34,950 nucleotides of DNA. Origin: a bacterium. Lineage in GTDB: Bacteria > Zhuqueibacterota > QNDG01 > JAGLOF01. The notes under the pieces are model-generated. The model was given only the letters and a program-made list of their open reading frames with translations. It did not search any database and was not told the origin of the DNA. Position numbers and translations under genes: made by a program. Numbering within the stretch: the stretch's first letter is position 1; every line of letters begins with the position of its first letter. Below are positions 18,404-27,102 of the stretch, in pieces. The DNA is taken from the NCBI GenBank assembly GCA_016934955.1, contig JAFGRY010000052.1:1-34950 (forward strand). Reading direction: 5' to 3'.

Positions 18404-20611
18404 ATGCAACCGTCAACTCACCGGAACCGCGCCGGCATCCTGATCAGCCTGGCACTTTTGACACTATGCACTCACCTGCAGGCTCAGCACATCGTTTCTC
18501 CCGGAATCCGCAGATCCGAAGGGCTCGAACTCACCGTTTCTCCCGGAATCCGCAGACGCGGAGGGCTCGAACTCACCAGTAACCGGGTCAACGCCGAGAT
18601 AACGAACCAGGTCGCCCGCGTCACCATCCATCAGGTGTTTGCCAACAGCAGCGGCCGGACAATTGAAGGCACCTACCTCTTCCCTCTCCCCGAGGGCGCC
18701 GCCGTATCCGACTTTACCATGACCGCCGACGGCAAGACCATGTCCGGCGAGATCCTCGGCAAAGACGAGGCCCGCTCCATCTACGAGGAAATCGTCCGCA
18801 AGCAGCTCGACCCGGCCCTTCTCGAATATGCAGGCTACCGCCTCTTCAGGGCCAGCATCTTCCCCATTCCCGCCGGGAATGAACGGGAGATCACGCTCAG
18901 CTACACCGCCGTTCTCCCCCGGGACGGGGACCTTGTGCAGTTCAGCCACCCTCTGGGCGGCCGTATCGCCGTGGGGCGCGGCATGGGTGTACCACAGGAA
19001 AAACAATCGACACCGACGTTCGTGAATCTTGTCATTGAAGCCGGCGAAGAGATAAGAACGCTCTATTCTCCCAGCCACACCGTGGATATCACCCGCCGCG
19101 GCGCGAACGCCGCCACCGTCACCTATGAAGGTACGGGTGACGGCTCGGAAAACAGTTTTATTCTCTACTACGCCCTCTCATCACAGGAATTCAGCATCAA
19201 TCTGCTCGGGCACGATCCCGACACCGGCGAGGACGGCTTCTTCATGATGCTGATCAATCCCCGGCTGGACCGCTCCCGCAGGGACATTATCAGCAAGGAC
19301 GTTGTCTTTATTCTCGACAAATCGGGCAGCATGGAAGGAGAAAAAATAGACCAGGCAAAGGCCGCCCTTTCCTACTGTCTGAAGAAACTGGACGAACGGG
19401 ACCGTTTCACGGTCATCACGTTCAGCACCGACGTGCGCATGTTCCGGGACCGGCTTGTCTCAGCCGGCGAGGAGCGGTCGCACGCGCTCACTTTCGTCGA
19501 CGGTGTCGAAGCCGGAGGGGGCACCAATATCGATGAAGCCCTCAAGGCGGGGCTCGGCCTGCGCTTCAGCGGCGACCGGCCGGTGACCATCGTCTTTCTC
19601 ACCGACGGACTGCCCACCGCCGGAGAACAGGATGCCGGACGGATTATCACCCATGCCGCGGACCGCAACCGCTCTGAAGCAAAGATATTCACCTTCGGTG
19701 TCGGGTATGACGTCAACACCTTTCTCCTGGACAAAATCGCCGCCTCCAGCAGAGCGGTCTCCGACTATATCGAACCGCAGGAGAACATCGAGGAACGGGT
19801 TTCGGGATTCTTCAGCAAGATCAGCAGTCCCGTCCTCACGGATGTGACCCTCGACTTCGACGGCATCCGCGTCTATGACATGTTCCCCCGCCATCTGCCC
19901 GACCTCTACCAGGGCGAACAGGTCACTATCCTGGGCCGGTATACCGGAAAAGGCCGCGGCAGAGTGACGCTCCGCGGCAGCGGCAGCGGCGACAAACGCC
20001 GTATCGTTCAGAATTTCGACCTGACCCGCAGCGGCGGCAACGATTTTCTGCCTCACCTCTGGGCCTCCCGCAAGGTTGGGTATCTCACCGACGAGATTCG
20101 GCTCAATGGAGAAAACAAGGAAATGAAAGAGGAGATCATCGCCCTCGGCAAACGCTACGGCATCATGTCGATCTACACCTCCTACCTTGTTCAGGAGGAC
20201 GCTGCCCCGGCTGATGCAATCATCGTGCGGGCCGACCGGGACAAACAGGCGGGAGCGCATCCCCGATTGCAGTTCGCCGGAGCCGGCGCCGCCAAATCGG
20301 GCGTCGCAGCCGCACCCGCGGTAAGCGGTGTGCAGGCCGTGAAAGCGAGTATGCAGACCCGGGAACTGAAGGAAGCCGAAGCGGTCACTGAAGAAGCCGG
20401 CGTCAAACGCATCGGCACCCGCACCTTCATTCTCAAGGATGAGTTCTGGACGGAAAGCACCTGGAACGAAGAAAAGACCGAGGATATTAAACACGGCAGT
20501 GACGCCTACACGGAGCTGCTGCTGAATAACCCCGATCTGGCGCGCTGTTTCGCGCTGGGCGAGAAAGTGATTCTCAAGGTTGGGGAAACCTGGGTAAAGA
20601 TATCACCCTGA
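18404..20611 (+). CDS. Exported VIT and von Willebrand A domain protein
   Basis: The 735-aa product has a signal peptide (about 1-28, ending LQAQ). A VIT (inter-alpha-trypsin) domain runs about 50-175, and a vWA domain about 298-465 with a complete MIDAS: D305-K-S-G-S309, T374 in GGGTN, D401 in FLTDG. A beta-rich region and a C-terminal segment follow. No LPxTG or other anchor is seen. The vWA site should bind a divalent metal and a protein partner at the cell envelope. The start is fixed by AAAGGAG 5 nt upstream. Residues 31-58 are two tandem 14-residue copies (VSPGIRRSEGLELT / VSPGIRRRGGLELT) between the signal peptide and the VIT domain. It is a likely target of the adjacent ECF sigma factor. 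Confidence 0.9.
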   Translation: MQPSTHRNRAGILISLALLTLCTHLQAQHIVSPGIRRSEGLELTVSPGIRRRGGLELTSNRVNAEITNQVARVTIHQVFANSSGRTIEGTYLFPLPEGAAVSDFTMTADGKTMSGEILGKDEARSIYEEIVRKQLDPALLEYAGYRLFRASIFPIPAGNEREITLSYTAVLPRDGDLVQFSHPLGGRIAVGRGMGVPQEKQSTPTFVNLVIEAGEEIRTLYSPSHTVDITRRGANAATVTYEGTGDGSENSFILYYALSSQEFSINLLGHDPDTGEDGFFMMLINPRLDRSRRDIISKDVVFILDKSGSMEGEKIDQAKAALSYCLKKLDERDRFTVITFSTDVRMFRDRLVSAGEERSHALTFVDGVEAGGGTNIDEALKAGLGLRFSGDRPVTIVFLTDGLPTAGEQDAGRIITHAADRNRSEAKIFTFGVGYDVNTFLLDKIAASSRAVSDYIEPQENIEERVSGFFSKISSPVLTDVTLDFDGIRVYDMFPRHLPDLYQGEQVTILGRYTGKGRGRVTLRGSGSGDKRRIVQNFDLTRSGGNDFLPHLWASRKVGYLTDEIRLNGENKEMKEEIIALGKRYGIMSIYTSYLVQEDAAPADAIIVRADRDKQAGAHPRLQFAGAGAAKSGVAAAPAVSGVQAVKASMQTRELKEAEAVTEEAGVKRIGTRTFILKDEFWTESTWNEEKTEDIKHGSDAYTELLLNNPDLARCFALGEKVILKVGETWVKISP
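18494..18577 (+). repeat. In-frame 42-bp tandem duplication inside the VIT/vWA gene
   Basis: Copies 18494-18535 and 18536-18577 differ only at a few bases around GATCCGAA / GACGCGGA. Each encodes 14 residues that lie between the signal peptide and the VIT domain. The near identity suggests a recent slippage or unequal exchange event. Confidence 0.9.
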
Positions 20612-20617
20612 ATGTAT

Positions 20618-20652
20618 ACACCCTGACAGGGTCGCCGACCCTGTCAGGGTGT
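20618..20652. terminator. Strong palindrome between convergent genes, probable bidirectional terminator
   Basis: A 15-bp perfect stem, ACACCCTGACAGGGT / ACCCTGTCAGGGTGT, with a 5-nt loop (CGCCG). It starts 6 nt after the VIT/vWA stop and ends 20 nt before the leuD stop. Each arm contains its own smaller palindrome, ACCCTG-N-CAGGGT. There is no long T-tract, so termination is inferred from position and stability. Confidence 0.65.
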
Positions 20653-20672
20653 CATTTCAGAAAGCAGTGATG

Positions 20673-21158
20673 TTATTTCCGATTCTTTAATTTCTCCCGC
20701 GTAAACTCCAGCAGACCGCCCGCCTTCATGATCGCCATCATCTCCTCCGGCAGTTTGGGAAAACGATAGACCGTTCCGGCAACGGTGATCGTGCCCCCGG
20801 CGGCGTCGATCGTGACCTCATCTCCCTCTTTATACGCGTCAACCGCTTCCGGGCACTCGATCAGCAGCAGCCCCTGATTTGTCGAGGCCCGGAAAAAGAT
20901 ACGGGAGAATCCCCTGGCGACGATGGCCTTGATCCCCACCGCTTTCAGCCCCAGGGCGGGCTGCTCCCGGGAACTGCCGCAGCCGAAATTGCTGCCCGCG
21001 AAAATGATATCCCCCGCCTGCACCGCGCCGGCGAAGTCCGGATCGAGATCCTCCAGCAGGTGCGGCTTGATCTCTTCCGCGGTAGAGCAGGTATAGGTGT
21101 ATTTACCCGGGAAGAGCATATCGGTGTTGATGTCATTCCCATAGTTCCACACAGCCAT
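20673..21158 (-). CDS. leuD: 3-isopropylmalate dehydratase small subunit (LeuD-type)
   Basis: A 161-aa swivel-domain protein with NDINTDMLFPGKY at the N-terminus and the substrate loop NFGCGSSREQ (58-67). With LeuC it would isomerise 2-isopropylmalate to 3-isopropylmalate in leucine synthesis. The length is that of the short archaeal/bacterial LeuD type. The ATG follows the leuC stop by 1 nt, and its GGAGG lies in the leuC 3' end, so translation is coupled. The specificity loop reads KYTYT; related acids (homoaconitate, citramalate-type) cannot be excluded. No leuA or leuB is in the window. Confidence 0.85.
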   Translation of the reverse strand: MAVWNYGNDINTDMLFPGKYTYTCSTAEEIKPHLLEDLDPDFAGAVQAGDIIFAGSNFGCGSSREQPALGLKAVGIKAIVARGFSRIFFRASTNQGLLLIECPEAVDAYKEGDEVTIDAAGGTITVAGTVYRFPKLPEEMMAIMKAGGLLEFTREKLKNRK

Positions 21159-21159
21159 G

Positions 21160-22422
21160 TTATGCCTCCTTCCGGGGATCGGTGATTGTTCCGGTCAGGG
21201 CGGACGCCGCGACCGTGGCCGGGCTTGCCAGGTAGATTTCGGCCTCCTTGCAGCCCATGCGCCCCTTGAAATTTCGGTTGGCGGTCGAGAGACATTTTTC
21301 CCCGGGGGCCAGGGCGCCCTGGTGCGCTCCCAGACAGGGGCCGCAGCCCGTGGGCAGCAGCACGCCGCCGGCCTCCACCAGTGTGTCGATGTAGCCGGCT
21401 TTCATCGCCTCCCGAAGGATGGAACGGGACGCCGGCAGGATCAGCAACCGGGTATCGGGAGAAATTTTCTTTCCCTTGAGAATGTCCGCCGCCGTCTTCA
21501 GATCGCTCAGCCGGCCGTTGGTGCAGGTGCCGACGAAGCACTGATGGATCGGCGTGCCTTCGAGCTCGCCGACTTTTTTGACATTATCAACCGTGTGGGG
21601 GGCCGCGATCACCGGTTCGATGGCGTGAAGATCGTAGGTGAGCTCCCGCATATATGCTGCATCCGGATCGGCCCAGACCGGCGGATGGCCGGTGATATCG
21701 ATGCCGTGTGCCCGGAAAAATTCCTCCGTCACTGCATCCACCGGGAAGACCGCGATCTTGCCGCCCATCTCGATGCCCATATTGGCAATGGCGAACCGGT
21801 CATCCATGGTCAGGTTCTTCACATCGCCGTGGAACTCCACGGCGCAGTAGTTGGCGCCGTCCGCGCCGATATCGCCGATGATGGTCAGCACCAGATCCTT
21901 GGCGGTGACATGCTTCTGCAGTTTCCCCTTCAGGGTGATCTTGATGGTGGGGGGTACTTTCAGCCAGGTTTCGCCGGTGAGCAGCAGGGCCGCCGCCTCG
22001 GTACGGTCGATGCCCGAAGCGAACGTATTCACCGCCCCGTAGGAACAGGTGTGGGAATCGGACCCGAGAATGATGCCTCCGGGCAGCGCGAACCCCTTCT
22101 CATACACCACCTGGTGGCAAATCCCCTCACCGATATCAAAAAAGTTTTTAACACCGTGCTTTTTAACGAATTCCCGGATCTTCTTGTGCCCGGCCGCGTT
22201 TTTCTCCGTTGCCGCGGGGATCACATGGTCGATCACTATAACCGGCAGGTCCGGATTGACAATACCGTACTGCTCCAGCTCGTCGCCGATCTTGCCGACG
22301 ATCGCCGACGTATTGTCATGCGTCAGCAGGTGGTCCGGCCGCACGGTCACGATCTGGCTCACCGCAACCGTGTCGTTGCCTGATTTCTCCGCCAGTACTT
22401 TCTGCGCAAAGGTCATACCCAT
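21160..22422 (-). CDS. leuC: 3-isopropylmalate dehydratase large subunit (LeuC-type)
   Basis: This 420-aa aconitase-superfamily protein has the three [4Fe-4S] ligands C300 (GTCTNGR), C360 and C363 (TGCGPCLGAHQG). It also has SDSHTCSYGAVNTF (121-134) and SPATVAASALTG at the end. The length and the separate small subunit fit the LeuC2/HacA group. It would dehydrate and rehydrate 2-isopropylmalate or a related acid. AAGGAGAT lies 7 nt before the ATG. It is 37 nt after the fused paralogue, so all three genes probably share a transcript. Confidence 0.88.
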   Translation of the reverse strand: MGMTFAQKVLAEKSGNDTVAVSQIVTVRPDHLLTHDNTSAIVGKIGDELEQYGIVNPDLPVIVIDHVIPAATEKNAAGHKKIREFVKKHGVKNFFDIGEGICHQVVYEKGFALPGGIILGSDSHTCSYGAVNTFASGIDRTEAAALLLTGETWLKVPPTIKITLKGKLQKHVTAKDLVLTIIGDIGADGANYCAVEFHGDVKNLTMDDRFAIANMGIEMGGKIAVFPVDAVTEEFFRAHGIDITGHPPVWADPDAAYMRELTYDLHAIEPVIAAPHTVDNVKKVGELEGTPIHQCFVGTCTNGRLSDLKTAADILKGKKISPDTRLLILPASRSILREAMKAGYIDTLVEAGGVLLPTGCGPCLGAHQGALAPGEKCLSTANRNFKGRMGCKEAEIYLASPATVAASALTGTITDPRKEA

Positions 22423-22459
22423 ATAAGCATCTCCTTTGAAATATCATGAGAGGACGGAT

Positions 22460-24265
22460 CTAGAGATTCAACAGACCGCCCTTCCGGTATATCTCGAGCT
22501 GAATATCGGAAAACGGCTCGGCGGCGATGGTCTCGCCGGTTTTCTTTCTCGTGATCGTTCCCGCGGTCAGATCGATTGAGATATCCTCGCCGCTTTCAAT
22601 GCCTGACTCGAGAATATCGCTGACGACGATGGGAAACCCGGAGTTGATGGCGTTCCGTTCGTAGATCGCGCCGAAGGAACGGGCCACCACCGCCTGCACG
22701 CCCAGGCTGGCAAAGCAGTCCACCGCCTGCTGCCGGGACGAACCGGCGCCGAAGTTACCGCCGGTGATCACGATGTCCCCCGGCCGGGCCTTCTTCGCGA
22801 AATCCTCCCAGCCCTCGAGATTGTCGAAGGTGTACTGCCCCATTTCGGCTATGTTCGTTATAGTCAGATACCGGTTGTGAAAGATCATATCTGTATCGAT
22901 ATTGTCCTTGTCGATGACCCATACCCGTCCATCGATCACGCGGGGCTTATCCGCGGCAGAGGTCCGCTCCTTTTTCACTGTTTCGGTCTTACCGCCGCCC
23001 GCGGCAAATACGGCCGGTTTCGCGGGCATGCTCAGCTCGCTTGAGATTACACCGCTCACCGCTGACGCCGCCACGGTCGCCGGAGATGCCAGGTAAACTT
23101 CACCCTTGCCCTGCTTGCCGGCGAAATTGCGGTTGCCGGTGCTGACGGTCACTTCCCCGGGACCGTTCTGGCCGATCTGCCCCGCGGCGCAGCCCGCACA
23201 GCCGGCATTGCCAACCAGGGCGCCCGCCTCCATGAATATCTCTATCAGTCCCTCATCCAGGCAGCGCTGCCAGATCTCCCGGGTCGCGGGCACGATCTTC
23301 AGGACCACGCCCGGTGCAACCTTCTTCCCTTTCAGGATGCGGGCCGCCACCTGCATGTCCTCGAACCGCCCGTTGGTGCAGGAGCCGATAAAGGCGGAAT
23401 CGATTTTCCGGCCCGCTTCGCTTTTCACCGTCGTCGCATCCTCGGGATGGCCCGGCCGGGAGATCATCGGTTCCAGATCGTCCAGGGATATTTCGATGGT
23501 TTTGTCATAAACAGCGTCTTCGTCCGCGTAGACACCTGCGACTTTCTTTCCGGTAATCGCCGTGAACTCTTCGAGGATATCCTCACTGGGCGGGAAAAGC
23601 GCGATGATGCCGCCCATTTCCGTCGCCATCGAGGCGACGGTGATCCGGTCGCTCAGTCCCATGGCATCCACCGCCTCCCCGTAAAATTCGGCGGAGTATC
23701 CCAGCAGGCCCGCGGCGCCGAACTCCTGCAGCAGCCGCAGCACCACGTCCTTGGCATAGGTGCCTTCGGGCATCGAGCCCCGCAGCATGACCTTCATGGA
23801 TTTGGGCACCTTGAACCAGATCCGCCCGTTGGCCCAGGCCGCGGCGATGTCCTGATCTCCCATGCCCTGACCGAAGGCGCCGATGGCGCCCATGATATTG
23901 GCGTGGGAATCGGTGGAAACGAAGGTGCCGCCCGGCAGGATCAGTCCCTTGTCGATGGCCGCGTGCGTGCCGATGCCGGTATCGATGTCATACACCTGAA
24001 TGTTGTGCTCCCGGGCGTAGATCCGGCATTTCTGCTGGTTGGTGGCATACTTCTGATCGCTGCCGCCCGGATTGCAGTCGAAAGTAAAAAACGTTTTCTC
24101 CGAATCCGCAATGGATAGTCCGTTGTCTTCAAGATTTTTCACCACGTTGGCGCCGCCGAAATCCCGGGCGACCCGGGCGTCGATGACGATATCGGCGATC
24201 TCGCCCGCCTTCACGGTCCGTCCCGCGTGGGTTGAAATGATTTTTTCGATCATTGTCTGAGGCAT
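22460..24265 (-). CDS. Fused large+small subunit aconitase-superfamily hydro-lyase
   Basis: In this 601-aa protein, residues 1-420 are a LeuC/aconitase-like catalytic part with cluster ligands C295 (GSCTNGR), C356 and C359 (GCAGCAAG). A low-complexity linker (about 412-440, PAKPAVFAAGGGKTE..) leads to a LeuD-like swivel domain (about 441-601, DNIDTDMIFHNRY, NFGAGSSRQQ). Both subunits of a dehydratase are thus in one chain. It differs clearly from the adjacent LeuC/LeuD, so it probably acts on a different hydroxy acid (homoaconitate, dimethylmalate or a citramalate-type acid are candidates) or is a second isopropylmalate isomerase. AAAGGA precedes the ATG. Confidence 0.82.
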   Translation of the reverse strand: MPQTMIEKIISTHAGRTVKAGEIADIVIDARVARDFGGANVVKNLEDNGLSIADSEKTFFTFDCNPGGSDQKYATNQQKCRIYAREHNIQVYDIDTGIGTHAAIDKGLILPGGTFVSTDSHANIMGAIGAFGQGMGDQDIAAAWANGRIWFKVPKSMKVMLRGSMPEGTYAKDVVLRLLQEFGAAGLLGYSAEFYGEAVDAMGLSDRITVASMATEMGGIIALFPPSEDILEEFTAITGKKVAGVYADEDAVYDKTIEISLDDLEPMISRPGHPEDATTVKSEAGRKIDSAFIGSCTNGRFEDMQVAARILKGKKVAPGVVLKIVPATREIWQRCLDEGLIEIFMEAGALVGNAGCAGCAAGQIGQNGPGEVTVSTGNRNFAGKQGKGEVYLASPATVAASAVSGVISSELSMPAKPAVFAAGGGKTETVKKERTSAADKPRVIDGRVWVIDKDNIDTDMIFHNRYLTITNIAEMGQYTFDNLEGWEDFAKKARPGDIVITGGNFGAGSSRQQAVDCFASLGVQAVVARSFGAIYERNAINSGFPIVVSDILESGIESGEDISIDLTAGTITRKKTGETIAAEPFSDIQLEIYRKGGLLNL

Positions 24266-24324
24266 GGGTAATTCCTTTTAGTATATGTTACCATTTTTAT
24301 CCTGAGGTCGGTCTCGCAATCGTT

Positions 24325-24548
24325 TTCGGTCATCGCTATTCGATTGGAGACCGGACCCCGCGGCCCCAAATGGCCATCGGAAGACGCGAAAACCACGAAA
24401 AAAGGCCTATACTTGTGAAACTGTTATTCGTTTTTCGTCTCGCTCTCCCGTTCTGTTTTTCGTTTCCTCCGTGTCCTTCGTTGGAGAACTTTGGGATGCC
24501 GGGTCCAGTCTCCTGCCTTCTGTCTGCTGTCTCCCGCACCTATCAACC
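24325..24548. repeat. Inverted pair of family B repeats
   Basis: In reverse orientation, 24340-24420 reads TTCGTGGTTTTCGCGTCTTC then GGGGTCCGGTCTCC. In forward orientation, 24440-24545 reads TTCGTTTCCTCCGTGTCCTT, CGTTGGAGAA and GGGTCCAGTCTCC. The two are facing copies of one element with a short centre. The pair fills the 297-nt gap between the fused hydro-lyase and the HD-domain gene; no gene is seen there. Confidence 0.6.
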
Positions 24549-24562
24549 ACACTTCACAAATC

Positions 24563-25141
24563 CTACAATTCGATCAATATCCCCTTCTGCTTCATCACCA
24601 GGGGATCGAACGTCGCGAAGTCGGCCTGATGAATGAGCACGGTCTCGATGACCTGGGGCCGGCCGTCGCCCTCTTTGGCATGACAGGCGATGGTGTTGAT
24701 AATGTCATCGGGCAGGCCGCACTTCTGGGCGAGCAGCGCTCCGGATATGGGGTGCCGCGCCATCTTGCCGGAAAGGCTCTTGCGGTAGCCGCCTTTGCCG
24801 TCCCGCTCTATCTCCATCAGTTTTCCCACATCGTGCAGCAGCCCGCCGGCATAGAGCCGGTCCATATCGATGGCATAGGGCAATTTGTTGTAGGTGTCAA
24901 TCTGCGCTTTAGCCAGGGCGGCCGCGCCTTCTGTCACCGCAATGGTGTGCTCGATGAAGTTGACTCCGTGGGTTTCCGTGAGCAGCGTAAACGGAATCTC
25001 GTGGAGTTCATCCACCGATTTCCAGCCGCCCATCCTGCACCCTTCCACCCAGGCGTCAATCACGCCCTGTCTCAGCGTCTCGTTTGAAATTGCGTCCAGC
25101 TGGGATTTGAAAAGCTGTTTGATATCCTTTTCCGTGATCAT
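24563..25141 (-). CDS. HD-domain hydrolase (predicted metal-dependent phosphohydrolase)
   Basis: I start at 25141, where GAGGT lies before the ATG and MITEKDIKQLFK begins; 25 upstream codons have no such signal. The 192-aa product has the HD-superfamily metal site: H65 (FIEHTIAV), H103-D104 (LLHDVGKL), H130 (MARHPISG), H154 and D174 (HQADF). HD proteins usually hydrolyse phosphoesters in nucleotides; the substrate is unknown. It is divergent from the purine nucleoside phosphorylase gene, which suggests but does not prove a nucleotide theme. The 180-nt gap between them must hold both promoters. Confidence 0.85.
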   Translation of the reverse strand: MITEKDIKQLFKSQLDAISNETLRQGVIDAWVEGCRMGGWKSVDELHEIPFTLLTETHGVNFIEHTIAVTEGAAALAKAQIDTYNKLPYAIDMDRLYAGGLLHDVGKLMEIERDGKGGYRKSLSGKMARHPISGALLAQKCGLPDDIINTIACHAKEGDGRPQVIETVLIHQADFATFDPLVMKQKGILIEL

Positions 25142-25320
25142 AACGACCTCATTTTTATGATAAACAATGCTTCGGGTTCTCACCGTAAATGTATACAGCG
25201 GAAAAGAAAATAGCAAGTGCAGAATGGCGTGCCGCCCGGCGCGGATCCCTGAATTCAGCAGAACGCTCCCGGTGAAAATTGTCTTGTTTTATTTGCTGAA
25301 AAAAAATACTTTATATCACT

Positions 25321-26154
25321 ATGAAACCCAGCAAAACCGCGGCTGCCGCCGCGTTCATCCGCACTCTGTTCCCGGAGTTTCCGTTCCGGACCGCACTCAT
25401 TCTCGGATCGGGCCTCGGCAGCGTCGCCGGTGTCCTCGAAAAGAGCCGGGAAACCGACGTCTCTGACATCCCCGGCTGGCCGGCACCCTCGGTGAGCGGG
25501 CACAGGGGAAAACTGATCCGCGGATACATCGGGAATGCGCCGGTCACCGTCCTGCAGGGACGTATCCACTTCTACGAGGGGCATCCCCTGCAAACCGTCA
25601 TATTTCCGGTGGCCGTGCTCGCCGATCTCGGCGTGGGCACGATCATCCTCACCAATGCGGCCGGCGGGATCAGCCCCGATCTCGAGCCGGGAGACATCAT
25701 GATGGTGAGTGACCATCTCAACCTGCTCATGACCAATCCTCTCATCGGCCCGAACGACGACGCCGCGGGCCCCCGCTTTCCGGACATGTCTGAACCCTAT
25801 GATCCGGAACTCAGGCGGCTGGCCGAGGATGCCGCCCCCGGGGCCGGCATTGTTCTGAAGGAGGGGGTGCTGGCGGCCACCACCGGCCCCTCCTACGAGA
25901 CCGCGGCCGAAGTGAAGATGATCGGAAAACTGGGAGGAGACGCGGTCTGCATGTCCACCGTTCCGGAAGTGATCGCCGCTGTTCATCGCGGTATGCGGGT
26001 GCTGGCGTTCTCGTGTATCACCAACAAGGCGACCGGCCTGCACAACACTCGTTTGAGCCACGCCGATGTGAAGGAGAGCGCCGCCCGTATTCAAACACGA
26101 TTCACCCCGTTCATGAAATCAGTAATAGAGAAAATAGACCGGACCATCACGTAA
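25321..26154 (+). CDS. Purine nucleoside phosphorylase (trimeric type)
   Basis: A 277-aa PNP-I family enzyme. It has the phosphate-site LILGSGLGS (27-34) and SGHRGKL (H61), then GRIHFYEGH (80-88). TNAAGGI follows, then TTGPSYETAAE (188-198), MSTVPEVIA (211-219) and the base-binding N235 in CITNKATG. It splits purine ribonucleosides with phosphate to base and ribose-1-phosphate. No SD is visible before the ATG. The upstream AT-rich stretch (TTGTTT, 17 nt, TACTTT) would place transcription start almost at the ATG, so a leaderless mRNA is possible but unproven. It leads a plus-strand series with the lipid kinase and methyltransferase. Confidence 0.93.
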   Translation: MKPSKTAAAAAFIRTLFPEFPFRTALILGSGLGSVAGVLEKSRETDVSDIPGWPAPSVSGHRGKLIRGYIGNAPVTVLQGRIHFYEGHPLQTVIFPVAVLADLGVGTIILTNAAGGISPDLEPGDIMMVSDHLNLLMTNPLIGPNDDAAGPRFPDMSEPYDPELRRLAEDAAPGAGIVLKEGVLAATTGPSYETAAEVKMIGKLGGDAVCMSTVPEVIAAVHRGMRVLAFSCITNKATGLHNTRLSHADVKESAARIQTRFTPFMKSVIEKIDRTIT

Positions 26155-26168
26155 CCAAGAGGCCGTCC

Positions 26169-27089
26169 ATGTCAAAGATCCGCATCATCGTCAATCCCTC
26201 CGCCGGACAGGGGCACGCCGTCAAACTGGTGCCCCAGGTTGAAAAAACGCTGTCAGAGCTGAGAGTCGACCATTCCGTCGTCTACACGGAACGGGTCATG
26301 CACGCGGCCGAGCTGGCCATGCAGGCCGCGGGCGAAGGATATGATATCGTGGCCGCCATGGGCGGCGACGGAACCGCCAATGAAGTGCTGAACGGACTCA
26401 TGGCATACCGGAAAAAACACGGAAAGACCGCCGCCCTGGCCGTGATCGGCGCGGGCAGGGGGAACGACTTCGCCTACGGCGCCGGCCTGCCCAGTTCCCT
26501 TGAGGAGGACTGCCGGCTGCTGCAGCAGGGGAAGCGCAGGAGCATCGATATCGGCAGCGTTACGGTGGACGACGCCAAAGAGGCCCGCTGCTTCGGGAAC
26601 GGCATAGGCATGGGGTTCGACACGGTGGTCGGGTTCGAGGCGGCAAAAATGAAGCACCTGACCGGATTTCCCGCCTACCTCGTCGCCGCGCTCAAAACGC
26701 TCTTTTTCTACTTCACGCCGCCGACCGTCAGGATCAAACTGGACGACGATGAGTTCACCCAGCCGGCCCTCATGGTCTCGGTCATGAACGGCCAGCGCAT
26801 GGGCGGCGGCTTCTACATGGCCCCGGACGGGAAGAACGATGACGGGCTTCTCGACTACTGCATCGTCGGCTATCCCTCCAAGCTGAGGATTCTCGCTCTC
26901 ATGCTCAAATTCATGAAGGGCACCCAAGCCGCGGAAAAGGAGGTGCGGACCGGACGGACCCGCCGCATCGAGATCACCGCCCTGGAAGGATCGCTGCCCG
27001 CCCACGGGGACGGGGAAACACTCTGCGAGGAGGGGAAAAGTATCGTCGCGGAGATCATTCCCGCCGCCCTGGATGTGATCGTTCCCTGA
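26169..27089 (+). CDS. Diacylglycerol-kinase-family lipid kinase
   Basis: I choose the ATG at 26169, 14 nt after the PNP stop, with AAGAGG upstream. The 306-aa product then begins with the family motif IRIIVNPSAGQGHA. It contains the catalytic nucleotide loop MGGDGTANEVLNG (65-76), GAGRGNDFAY and the C-terminal beta-sandwich with HGDGE. The family (DagK/YegS/BmrU) phosphorylates diacylglycerol or similar lipids at the inner membrane face with ATP. The substrate is not readable from sequence. Confidence 0.92.
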   Translation: MSKIRIIVNPSAGQGHAVKLVPQVEKTLSELRVDHSVVYTERVMHAAELAMQAAGEGYDIVAAMGGDGTANEVLNGLMAYRKKHGKTAALAVIGAGRGNDFAYGAGLPSSLEEDCRLLQQGKRRSIDIGSVTVDDAKEARCFGNGIGMGFDTVVGFEAAKMKHLTGFPAYLVAALKTLFFYFTPPTVRIKLDDDEFTQPALMVSVMNGQRMGGGFYMAPDGKNDDGLLDYCIVGYPSKLRILALMLKFMKGTQAAEKEVRTGRTRRIEITALEGSLPAHGDGETLCEEGKSIVAEIIPAALDVIVP

Positions 27090-27102
27090 AAAGGACAATA
27101 GC

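Noticed and set aside
21157..22383. 408-codon plus-strand frame opposite leuC
   Set aside because: Antisense shadow of leuC; no domain or start signal.
25284..25312. Firm sigma-70 promoter for the phosphorylase gene
   Set aside because: TTGTTT-17-TACTTT is a weak match in AT-rich DNA, so I mention it only as a possibility in the gene entry.
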